A stretch of 63,411 bases of DNA, taken from assembly GCA_033297075.1 (NCBI GenBank), contig MU858252.1, positions 1 to 63,411 on the forward strand. Reading direction: 5' to 3'. Shown here in pieces: positions 32,888 through 44,254 of this stretch; within the stretch, counting starts at the first letter, position 1, and every line of letters starts with the position of its first letter. The notes under the pieces are model-generated. The model ran no database searches, was not told the DNA's origin, and saw only the letters and a list, made by a program, of their open reading frames with translations. The translations under genes were made by a program, and so were the position numbers. The DNA comes from Rhypophila decipiens. Lineage: Eukaryota > Ascomycota > Sordariomycetes > Sordariales > Naviculisporaceae.

Positions 32888-35800
32888 TGGCCTTGCTAGC
32901 CTGGGTCCGACTAGGCATTGACGGAAAAGGGAATATAGTATGGGAGGATATGGGATTATGTTTGTTTTGTAATTGAAGGGTGATTCTTTTGGGGCAAACT
33001 GAAATGGGTCGTGTTACTTATGTGTTCATATCATATGATCTGGACGCTAGAGGGAACGATCTTGAAAGTTTCTTTGGCAAATCAACTCTTCTTTTTCAAT
33101 TTAATAAAAATTCTTATAACGTTAACGTTACATCGTTTTTTAAAGTTTTAAGGCTGTTTTCTTCATTGATTGTACCTTTGTGTCTGTAGGATGTGGATAG
33201 CCTAGAATACATGACTTGTTTGCCAGACCGAGGAATGACGAGGTTGCTGCCGAGCGTGTTTAGATGCGTGGGTGCTTTCCAGCACATGGATGGGTAGCAT
33301 CGACGCACTGCGGGCCACGAAAGTTCCGTTCTGCCCCAGTTCCGCTTCCACAGCCTCCTTCAGTTTTGATTTGGGCCTAGTAGTAGACTGTAGTGCCAGC
33401 TTATGTGCTGTGATTCCAGTCAATGCTCGAAACAGGGACAGGCAAGTTAGCCAAGTCGCAAAAAGTGTTTTTTTTTGGGTGGGTTCAAGTATAGCAGAAT
33501 CCCATGAGTGGATGGGGAGGAAGGAAAGAGGAGGGAGGGGAAACAAAGTGCGAGTACCATGGCAGGTGCAATGGTACGTACGATGCTGCCGCTGCCGCTA
33601 CTACGACCCGAGAAGACTTGAGTTTGGAAGGTGCTAGCTGTGTTCTTGGTTGGGTTGTCGAAAGCAGGATTCTTTTGCAGGTGTTGTTACCCTTTTCCCC
33701 TTGGACTTTGTATTTTGTTCTGTGGTTTTTGTTGTGACTGGGCACGCGGGTGTAAAATGGGGTGTGTGATTTTCTTAGCAAAACACACCCCCCATTTTTA
33801 CACCCACGTGCTGGGCAAGGTTGGCCGGTGGAGTATCCGGATGTGCTGGAAAACAGCTGTGCAGTAGTCAGACGTGACAGTGTTGGAACAACGAGCCGGC
33901 GGATGAACTAGCGATTCGTTTACCTATTCCGTAGTCGCGACGGCTCCGTACTGGGGCTCCGTACTGGGCCAAGCGGTCCAACAATTATAATCTTTTCGGC
34001 ATGCAGTTCGTGACTCTGTAGGGCGTCGGGGGATGGCTCCCGGCGGACTGTTCGGTATTCCGGACAGTCCGACTGGCCAGTCTGAATTCCGTGACCGCGT
34101 ATACGGCTTCATTTCCTGTATTCTATGATGTTTATAGACAGACTCAATTGGACACCAGGATCACGAGTTACTGTATGCCACCACGGCTTCAGTAGCTAGC
34201 TCCTACGTTCTTTGACGTTGAATACAATTTTTGAGCCAAGCCAACAGACAGTGGAATTGGAAGAAGGGCGGTGGGTTTGTGGAGAGTGGTAGACTCTGTC
34301 TGGGAGTAGGCAGCTAACTATAGCCAGGCAAGGCAAACCGGAAGGTGGGCTCGCAGTGTAGCAGCACTTCCGTCGTCGTATTAAGCTACAGCCACCAATG
34401 TCATTGTGCGTTGTGGCGGGCATCTTTTGTGGTGGGTGTCCCGTATCTACACTACTCAAAAAGGAGAAAAGCCACTAACGACTGGTTCCCGCTAGGTTTT
34501 GCGGGCAAAGTGGTCTAATTTTTACTTGCGCTTGACCTCTTTCTCTGACTTACTAGGCCTACTCTGTTGTGAGGGGTTTTTCTCTTTCTTTGAGTAGATA
34601 TGGTATCTGAATAGGTCTTTCCCGTGACTCTCTTCCGGTCATAGCGTTGAACGGAATCTGTTATGCTTACACCATTCGAATGTGTGAGACGAACGAGGTG
34701 AGGGTGCTTACGGCACGTGAACCATGGATTTAAATCGCGATATTGCGTTGCAGTTGGTACCCTACCGGCCGAATGGTTGCATATCCCGAGTTTGCGTTTG
34801 TGTGGACGTTGTGGGGATTTCAGAGTTGTCAAAGTGATCAACGCTTTCGCTTCCGTACCTGTCATTGGGATCGTCACTCGGTACGGGACGCTGATTGGTG
34901 GATGGCGGGTTGGACCAGATGTGCGGCGGGACCCGGGTGCGACGGCGGGAAGGACAGTTCACGATCACGATCCGTGGCTCGCCCGCCCGGCCCGGCGCAA
35001 AACTTGGAATCACGGAACTTTCTCATGTCGTTCTGACATATCAACACTACACACACGTGGGTTACCAGGTATAAGGTCGTGTTCCGGGTGGACGTTTGTG
35101 TTTTATTTTCGTTCACTCCCCGCAAAATCTGGGCAATGCCAATGGTTCATGTCCCAGAAAGTTAATCCTGACGTCGATCACTATTGACAAGATGATGAGA
35201 GACATGGGGCCTAGCGTGGTCTGGGCTATACGTATTCGCTTCCTTCGTATTTTCGGCTTCTCACCACCAGGTCCACCACATCGTGATTCGTCTGCTTGAC
35301 CTTGTCCAGATTAGGTACACAGTTCGGCAGCTCAAACTCAACCGTTACTTCCAAGCCCCCCACGCCCTCAAAATACACAACTTTCTCTACAAATTACCAA
35401 TTTTTACGCTGGAAAAAGGGCTTTGTATTACTCGTCGTGGGTTCCTGATTTAGATGAGCCTTTTCATACGGGGCAAGGCCCTTCTAAACTGCGTTTTTCG
35501 CTGTGTTTTGGCGGTATTTTGACGTTGTGGTCGGGAGCCCCTGTAAGTTGGACCACGCTAACAAACAAACAAGTTTGTATCAGTGTGGGTAGGGAAGGTG
35601 CGGACCCGGAAATATCGGGCACCCAGACACCTCTGACTCGAGGACGGTTGAGTTAAAGTTCCATCAAGTGGCTTGCAGAACCGAAACCGAACTTGAGATC
35701 TGGGAGCAGAATCAAGGCACACGGTTTGTTACCAAACACATGGGCAAGCCAAGCCAAGCCAAACCAAAAAAAAAAAGAAAAAACCTGACAGACCTAACGG

Positions 35801-36047
35801 TGCCTGGTCAAGACATGGCGTTTCTCCGAGTCATGTATCTGCCCGAGACATGGCGTACCTGTCAGGTTGACCTTCTAGCGATGAGGTCAACGGTTATGCA
35901 AGGGCGGTTACCTCGCAGCTTCCACATATAATAAGGGTTCCGCCGCTCTTGCCAATAGCCCGGGACTGAGGTCAAACGAGCTTGGGGAACTGTACATAGC
36001 TTTTGCTTTCACCTTGTTGTTTCTTTTCCGCCCTTGTGTCATCAACC
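32888..36047. other. 3.2-kb gene-free stretch
   Basis: No ORF with protein-like composition beyond shadow ORFs. Contains a 70-bp hairpin at 33742-33811, a small direct duplication of GGCTCCGTACTGGG near 33940-33970 and an A-rich run near 35768. No tRNA or rRNA recognised. Confidence 0.5.
33742..33811. repeat. 70-bp near-perfect inverted repeat
   Basis: Left arm GCACGCGGGTGTAAAATGGG followed by GTGTGT; right arm is its near reverse complement, ending CCATTTTTACACCCACGTGC. A loop of roughly 14 bases separates the arms. Could be a minimal MITE or a structured RNA/terminator; no coding content. Confidence 0.6.
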
Positions 36048-38015
36048 ATGGCCGGCTTTACCCTGCTTCGGTTCGTCCCCGTTGCTTTGTCTCTCGCTAC
36101 GATTGCCGCGGCCGCCCCGGCACCAGAGCTGGACCCGATTCTATTCCCTGGCGGCGACAAAGAGGCAATCCCAGTCTGCCGAGATATCGAATCCAAAGTT
36201 TCATCGGCGAGTAAAGTCATATGGCGTAAGATTCATTCTCTTTACCCCTGACCTAAACGACGAGATATGTTGACACTACACAACAGCTTTCCACTTGGGC
36301 TATGGGAGCGCACTTCATCACTGGTTCTTCTCGTCGTCTCAGAACTCGACCTGTGCGGTTGAGGTTGGATCGGCCAGGGACCTTTCGACTGTTGTGAAGA
36401 TTGTGGGAGATACCCGGACGCCGTTTGCCATCAAGTCTGGTGGCCATGCTTCCAACCCGGGTTTCTCGAGCACACCATCGGTTCATATCTCCTTGGAAAA
36501 AATGAACCAGGTCATTCTGTCGGCCGACGGTAAGACGGTCGAGCTCGGTTTCGGCAATACTTGGTTCGACGTGTACAAAGCCCTTGAATCCGCCGGGGTG
36601 AATGTCGTCGGCGGAAGAGTTCCCGGACCTGGCGTTGGTGGTTTCACGCTTGGTGGCGGGTATTCATGGTGAGTCTTGACGGCCAGGCCTCACCCTAGAT
36701 TTGGAGACATTGACGTATAATGTTCTGACACAACCGATCTCTACAGGAAAACCAATCAGTATGGTGAGTGATTGAGAGTCCAAGACTCAGCATCGAGCAT
36801 GGACCACTAACTTTGTTCCAAAGGCCTTACCGTTGATACCGTCCTCAGTTTTGATGTTGTGCTTCCGGTAAGAACCAACCACCTTACTGCAGTCGGGGCA
36901 CAATAGCTAGAAACCCACATGACTAACCTAAGCTCCAATGCGTTCAGAACGGAACATTCACCAGAGCGTCCGCCAGCCAGAACTCCGACCTCTTCTGGGC
37001 CCTCAAAGGAGGCACGAACCGCTTTGGAATCGTCACCTCGGCCGTGATGGAGACCCATCCGCAGCCTCCAAAGGTCTACGTACGTCTCGCCTCTCCCGCG
37101 CAACCTTCCCTGGTTCTCTCTAACATTTGCGTCTCAATTACAGGCCGGCCTAGCTATCTACAGCTCAACCCAAGTCCCCGCCCTTCTGAACGCAACCTCT
37201 CGCTTTTTCTACGAAAACACAGACCCCAAAGCATCCATAATCACCACTCTCGAGGGCAGTCCTCTGGGTACCGGAGCAACTGCTCTTCTCCTCTTCTTTT
37301 ACGATGGCCCGAACAAGCCCGATTCGTTCAAGCTCTTTGACGACATCACCCCACTTGTCTCGACCGTCAAGCAGCAGACTTTCGTGCAGTTCCTCAACGG
37401 TATTCCCTCCCGTTTGGGGCAGGTTCGAAACCCAAGAGGCGCGTTCATTACCATGTCTACGTCGGAGATTTCGCAGCGGTTTGTGGATGTTGTCAATGCT
37501 GAGGTTCAGGTATGTCACTCCTCTTTTCTCCTTCTAGTGCTGATACAAACCTGACTTTCCATGCAGGCCGTCAGCAAAGAAATGGCCCTCCACGGAGGCA
37601 TCGTCGCATCTTTTGACATTGAGCCTTTCACCCCTTATGGCGAACACGCCACGGACAGCTCTTACCCACACACGTCTTCACCTCTGCCTGTAAGTTCAGT
37701 CACTCTTGAGAGCCATTTTGCATTTCTAACATTATTGCGAAATAGCTCAATGCCTACTTCTCGTGGATCTCCAAATTCGAAGACGAGTGGTGGTGGGCCC
37801 GCATGAGGCAATCCATCGATAACATCACGGCTCAAGCCAAGGCCGAAGGTATCTATGTCAATGCCGAACTTCAACCTGCCTATCCCAACTACAGCTTGTT
37901 CGATGAGCCTGTTGAGAACATGTATGGGCCTACCAATACCGCAAGATTGCGTGCCGTGAGACAGAAGTATGACCCAGAGAGGGTCATGGACTTGGCTGGT
38001 GGTTTTGATATTTGA
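36048..38015 (+). CDS. Secreted FAD-linked oxidase, BBE-like (VAO family)
   Basis: Eight exons with seven short introns (first 36226-36286; a 17-nt micro-exon at 36747-36763) encode a protein of roughly 490 aa. A signal peptide (MAGFTLLRFVPVALSLATIAAAAPA) is followed by the FAD_binding_4 domain: CAVEVGSARDLSTVVKI, PFAIKSGGHASNPGFSSTP with the His normally bound to the 8-alpha position of FAD, and GGRVPGPGVGGFTLGGGYSW. No Cys is present at the second attachment position, so the flavin should be monocovalent. The C-terminal BBE-type segment (YPNYSLFDEPVENMYGPTNTARLRAVRQKYDPERVMDLAGGF) is complete. The family oxidises sugars, alcohols or secondary-metabolite intermediates with O2. Too far from the peptide locus (22 kb) to assign to it. 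Confidence 0.87.
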
Positions 38016-39665
38016 GAAGGAAAGTTCCGGTCTGGGGCGTTGAAGATGATTGATCTTGTATATATCGGAGATGGGAAGTGATGTTTATAGTTCAATATGT
38101 ACTTATTGAATTTGTAGAAAAATTGTAATCCGTGTGGACTTTTCAAGAAAATAAACGAGCTGGTGACTGTGAAGTTGTGAACTAAAAGATCACACCTTCT
38201 AGCTTATGATGAGCTCGGAAATGGTTTCAACAAACATTTTCAGATTTGAAACTCCAGTAAAACGCCATGGAATTATTCGCCGCTCCGGTCCCGTGTTTTC
38301 GGCTCCGATGAATTGCGACAATGTTGGTGATCCCTGCCAAGTATGGCGACACGTATCTCGACCGCATCTCGACCAGCGCTATCAACCGGCACCTGGGCTC
38401 GAAGCATGAACGGAGTTAGTGCAACTTTCCGAAGAATGCAAAAAGCAACTGAGCACGAATGGAAAACGACATGAAGTGTGTTCAATTCCTGGCAAAGTCG
38501 AGACCAGACCCGGAACGTATGTCTCATATCTCAGGTCTACGGCAAGTAGCCTGATACATGCTCTATATTAGCTCGGGACTCCTCGGACATAACGACAGGT
38601 CATCAGGGGATATCAGCCACCAAGATATGGCATGCACCACGTCGATGCTAACATCCAGGGGTGTGGTTGCTCCAACCCGCCCCACAGAATCATTAGGAAT
38701 CTGGTTGGGGTCAGACAGGGATAGGTGTAGATAGCAGTTAGATAGTTGACACCCTTGGAGGCGTCACGTGCCATTCCTCAATCTTGGAGGAGAACCACAT
38801 GCACGTTAAATTCTATTATTATTATTATTATTAGGGGTGTGGTTGCACAATCATATTGCTGGGACATTACCGTCCCGCCATCCAGCAACCTGCATCCAAC
38901 GACAACCCGGCGCGCCAATCATAGAAGGATGATATATTGCCAACATCGAGGCTCCTATTGCACCATAGACGTGTCCCGACATCTGGACCTCAGGCCTCTC
39001 AGGATCAGTCCAAGGAGCGGCCGAAGACGAACAAAAGCACAGCGCACGAACCCTTCAAGTTGACGTTGGTGAAGAGCCCGGGACCAGGATACTAGTCTAG
39101 GAGGCAAGAATACTGACATGAGTGAAACTGTGAAAGGGGAATGCAATTTTGATGAGGCTGGTTGAAGGATGCTGGTAATGGGGTAGTCTCTTCACACATG
39201 AACCGCATCATGTCCGCGGAGAAGCAACAAGGCAAGATGCCATGGGGACCTCAAGTGATGCCATTCTTCAGGATAACGTCGGATTCCAGAGATGGACAGT
39301 GGCGACCTGTGACCTAGGGTTTGAGCAATCACAAATGATGATACCAATTATTGGTGTGTTGACACCATGCTGGGCATCACTTCCTGGCCTAGATACCTAG
39401 TTAAAGGCGTTCTAGGCGCCTTTGTCAATACTGCAGCTGAGTGGCGACAGTGTGACCAAATACGAGAAGAGGTTAGAGGATTGACTTCACATATAATAAT
39501 ACGACCCTCTTGTTGATGGTGACACAGGTCATGGGGTCATATATTGCCCTCTCTCCTTTCCATCAGCCATTGCTTGACGAGTAGTAATCACACAACACTT
39601 GAAGCATTGTTTTCTTCCTCGATTTCGAGCTGGCTGTCTCGTTTAACTAGTCCATCTTCCGCAAT
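38016..39665. other. 1.65-kb intergenic with a (TAT)n microsatellite
   Basis: No gene recognised. An uninterrupted TAT/ATT triplet run of about seven units lies at roughly 38814-38833. Confidence 0.5.
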
Positions 39666-41733
39666 ATGTCCGAGAAAAAAGATCATGTGCAAGACCCTGA
39701 GAAACAGCCCTCACCTTTCCCACCAATAAGCACGGCCAAAGATGTCACCACCATACAAGTTCAAACGACCATATCTGACTCGGACTCGTCCAAGGATGGA
39801 GTTCCCTCCAAACAACTCTCCAAAACCTCAGACGACATCCGTCAACAGATCCTCACCCAGCAAGCCGAACTCGTCGCTTCCCAGAAGCCGTCTACATCCC
39901 TCTCCTCCCTATGGAACCGCTCAAAGACACCCCGAGTCGATCCAAACTCCATCGCGACCCAGCCCTCCGTCTTCGATGATCCGTCCCTAGCGCCATACTT
40001 CCAACCATCCCCCGAATACGAAAACCGCCATCGTTTCGACCCATCCTTCCGATGGACCTGGGCTGAAGAGATGCCATTGATCAAGAGAATTGACTGGAAG
40101 GTTACAGCGTGGAGCTGTATCGCTTTCTTTGCGCTCGACCTGGACCGAAGTAACATCAGCCAGGCCAACACTGATAACTTCTTGGAAGATTTGGGGTTGG
40201 ATACGAATGACTATAACCTTGGCCAGACGGTGTTTCGTGTGGCGTTTTTGTTGGCTGAGTTGCCTAGTCAGCTGATCAGCAAGAAAGTTGGCCCGTACGT
40301 ACTTCCATTTCCGTTCTTGTCATATCTTTGCATGTTGCATGGACTCAAACTGACATGGGTGAAACAGCGATCGATGGATTCCCGCGCAGATGATCCTGTG
40401 GAGCATCGTCAGTGCTGCTCAGTTCTGGCTCAAGGGCCGGCAGTCGTTTCTGGTCACTCGCGCATTGATTGGATTGCTGCAAGGTGGTTTTATCCCTGAT
40501 GTTATTCTGGTAAGGGCTGTCGTCCCCAGATACAGTTCTTGGTGTCATTGCTAACTGTAACAGTACATGTCCTACTTCTTCAAAGGCACCGAGCTTCCCT
40601 TCCGTCTCGCCTTGTTCTGGATGGCCAACCGCCTGACCGATGTGGTGTCTCCTCTCTTGGCTTATGGACTCCTCCGTCTTCGCGGATACCATGGCTTGGA
40701 AGGCTGGCGATGGCAAGTAATCCATCTGGACACTTCCTACCTGCACAAACAAACTCTAACACTGAGACAGGCTCTTCCTCCTAGAAGGCATCCTAACCCT
40801 CATCATCGGCATCTGGTCCGTCTTCGCCATGGTCCCCTCCCCCACGCAGACCAAAGCACGCTGGCGTCCAAACGGGTGGTTCACCGAGCGCGAAGAAAAG
40901 ATCATGGTCAACCGGATCCTGCGCGACGACCCGTCCAAGAGCGACATGCACAACCGACAAGCCATCACGTCCAAGCTCCTCTGGGAATCCCTCTGCGACT
41001 ATGACCTCTGGCCCATCTACCTCATCGGCCTGACATTTGCTGTCCCCGCCGGACCGCCAGATCAATACCTCACCTTGACGCTGCGTCAGCTAGGATTCGA
41101 TACCTTTGACTCGAACTTGCTGAGTATACCATGTCAAATCACCACAACGCTCAACGTAGGTTCTCTTTCCCCACCATTAGTTCATTTCCCCAACTAACCA
41201 TTCATGTTTGTGTGAAAAAGATGCTTCTCCTAACCTACCTCTCCGAAAAACTCAATCAACGGGCCTTCTCGGGCCTCTTCACCCAGCTCTGGTTCCTCCC
41301 CTGCGTGATATCCCTCGCCGTCCTCCCCCCCTCGACAAACCGCTGGGCAGCCTACGCCCTCGTCACAGTCCTCCTCTCCTACCCATCACCCCACCCCCTC
41401 CAAGTAGGCTGGTGCTCCCGAAACTCCAACACCGTTCGCACAAGAACTGTTTCCGCAGCGCTGTACAATATTGCCGTGCAGCTGGGGAGTATCATCTCTT
41501 CGAATATTTACAGACGGGATGATCGGCCCGAGTATCGGCGCGGGAATCGAGTGTTAGTGGGTATTTGTTGCTGGAATATTGCGCTTTATTTGGGTGTCAA
41601 GGGTTACTATTGGTGGAGGAATAAGAAGAGGGATGAGAAGTGGGATCAGATGGGTAAGGAGGAGAGGGAGAGGTATCTTGAGACGACGGGGGATAAGGGG
41701 AGCAAGAGGTTGGATTTTCGGTTTGCTTCTTAG
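39666..41733 (+). CDS. MFS permease, allantoate/Dal5 (ACS) family
   Basis: Several exons, with introns after KKVGP (about 40294), after PDVIL (about 40510), after EGWRW (about 40712) and before [11 protein letters not shown] (about 41157-41220). A long Ser/Lys-rich cytosolic N-terminus of about 135 residues precedes TM1. Family signatures: [52 protein letters not shown] and [38 protein letters not shown]. This is the anion:cation symporter branch that imports allantoate, vitamins or organic anions. The C-terminal tail is highly charged. Substrate cannot be read from the sequence. It is followed at 42039 by a convergent protease gene. Confidence 0.85.
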
Positions 41734-42038
41734 GTACTCTTGCAAGAAAGAGGTGGTACAAGTGGACAGTATTGACTTGGAGTATCTTTTGTTTACTTGT
41801 GGTAGGCACGCCGAGGGGGTTCGTGGGCAACCGGGGGTCTTGGTTAGTTCTTTCAAGGATGGGTTATTACAGAGCAAGGAATATCATATATTGTGATTCG
41901 TTTAATCACAACATGGACAAATAGTTGGAAAGACGACCGTGTTGACCTCGGCCTTTCTGCATGTCCGTACATTCATAATCAGGCCTTTGATCACACCACC
42001 CCATTAGTTACACACAACTTGCAACCGTAGATACAGAA

Positions 42039-43072
42039 TCAAGGGAAGTCAGCCCTCGCCCGGTTAATAGCCTGCACCATGTAGTCTCCGCCTGCAAAGC
42101 TAGAGTACTCTCCCATCAGACTCAGCGTGCCGACGACGTTGCGCACGCCGCCGTCCTCGAGCGCCCAGAGCGGGCCACCAGACTGTCCGCCCATGACATC
42201 GGCATAAGTCAGCAGCGGGCCGTACTGGTTACAACTGTCACAGTTGACCGCGGCGATAGCCTGAAGCCGATACGGTCGCTGCCCGCCGAGGTCACCAGGG
42301 TAGCCAATGTGATACTGTGCCAAAGTCAGCATTCAACAACAAACAAACTTCTTACTTGCCTAGGTTCCGAAAAAGAACAAGAAACTCACAAGCTTCCCAT
42401 GATTCCTCTCAGCAGGACAATTAAACGTCCGACTCTGAAACCACCCATTCGAATCCCCAATAGGATCCCTCAAGATGGCAATCGCCCAATCCTCGAGCTG
42501 CGAACAGACCGTCCACCCATCAGCAGCACTCGGCGGCGGGCTCGCCAATCGAATAAAAGCCGTCACATCAGACCCTCCCAGCCTTTCACCATCGTAATAA
42601 GACGGCGCGAACCAGCAGGGCCGGAACTGCCCCACATGCAATGTTTGGCTGTTAGTACGTGGCGACGACCGACGAGCACGCCGCTGCAGAAGCCCCCGCC
42701 GCGGGTGAATCTTCCCGGCGCGGACCAGGGGTAGTACGTGTGCGGCCAGAGTTCACGGTCGTCGGGGGGGTAGATCCACCTGCGGGAGAGCTCATCTTCT
42801 TCGTTGGCGGTGGTGGTGGTGTTGGCAGGTATGCCGCTGCCGGGGGAGGAGATGGTTGGGAAGCCCGCGAGGTCGGACTTGGTGTAGATTACTTCGATGG
42901 GGTCTTTGGCGCGGCTCTTGGCGTTCTTTTGGTTGGTGATTTGGAGCTCCTCTGGGCTGAGGGTGCCGATGGGGAAGGCGGTGGGTTTCTTGTCGGTGGC
43001 ATTGGGGGCGGCGAGGACGCCTAATATGGCGGTTAGGGAGAGGGCGCCCAGGAGGAAGTTGATGTGGACCAT
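42039..43072 (-). CDS. Secreted trypsin-like (S1 family) serine protease, 1-nt frameshift
   Basis: A signal peptide (MVHINFLLGALSLTAILGVLAAPN) and pro-region lead to the mature-looking start SRRWIYPPDDR. Catalytic triad: His in GRRHVLTAKHC, Asp in LEDWAIAIL, Ser in GGQSGGPLW. The frame carrying His57 runs into nonsense soon after KHCMWG, while GQFRPCWFAPSYYDGERLGG continues in the next frame; one extra base in the C-run 42630-42633 (G on the coding strand) would join them. A normal intron (about 42391-42318, donor GTGAGT) joins the last exon at YHIGYPGDLGG. It resembles fungal V8/glutamyl-endopeptidase-like S1 proteases of about 310 aa. Either a broken allele or a homopolymer read error. Confidence 0.75.
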
Positions 43073-44254
43073 TTTGAACTGGTTGAGAAAGGTCGGGGGG
43101 GAAGAGAAGTGACTGATGGGCAGGGGATGAGGGACAAGATTCACAAAAGCTGGTGATGCTGGGAGGGAACGGATGTACTTGTACTTTTTTTGGATGACGG
43201 TTATCATCATGACTGCAGTCTCTCGGTCACTCCAAGTCAAAAGGAGGTAAGAATCTTGACCGTGGTCTCATTCATCACCGTACTCGGACTTCTAGACCGA
43301 ACAGGTCAGAGACGTTCCATTGCCCAGGCTAGGCTAACAGCCTTTGCCGTTTCTTCGCATGTAGTCATTTCCTCTCTTGGGATTGTAAGCGCCGGGCCTT
43401 AACATGTTCGAATGCGTAGTCCGACTTGCCAAGTTCCGTAACCCTGGTACAGCAAGGTTGTCTGGATCGTATACGAGCAGGGGACGACCCGAGGTGAGGT
43501 CAGGAATAGTATTGAGACTCGCGGGTCAGATATCAAGAGTTCTTGTGTCTCTTGGCCTAGCAAGTTGAATATTGCAGATTTTCCAACGGCCACACATGAC
43601 TAGATCTTGCCAAAGTGAGTTTCAGAGATCACTAACTGTTGATTATCTTCCTCCTTTCCGGCTCAAGGTCCTATTAACTTCGTCACCCAAGCATGAACAC
43701 GATCGACGTTGATAGAGGAGGCCATAAACACGAGACTATATCATTATCCATGCTTAAAAATACAATGCATGGTTACACGGCAGTTCAAATCCAAAAGGGG
43801 GTAGGTTGACCCTTGAGAGTATCTTGGTAGCATGACCCATGGCTGACGGTGGAAAACTCAGTTTGGGGTTACACATAACCGTTCAATCGAACGGTCAACG
43901 GCCTTGTTGCGTTACGTACAAGGAATCAATAATAAGCAGAAGAACCACTAGTCACATGTGGGGAATTTGTGCTATCAGAAATATTGATGCACAGAACTTG
44001 GGGGCCGCACGCGGCCCCAGTATTATTTGCTCGGTGTGAGAGTTGCCCAACGTCAACGATGAAGAACAAAGCGGCTTTGCAGCTCACCGGGCACGTGGCG
44101 GCTTGTTGCCCGCAAAGGCCAAACACCGCAGCGGGTAATGTGCATCCATATCTTGGTGGCTAGATCTTAAACGTCTCCATTCGGACCGTCAGAGTCTGGC
44201 GGTTTATTATCTAGGTCGATTTCCATGAACCTGAAGAAAACTGGATTATAGTAA
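43073..44254. other. 1.2-kb intergenic, no gene seen
   Basis: Protease promoter and downstream region of the subtilisin fusion gene. No ORF with protein-like features or RNA gene found. Confidence 0.45.
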
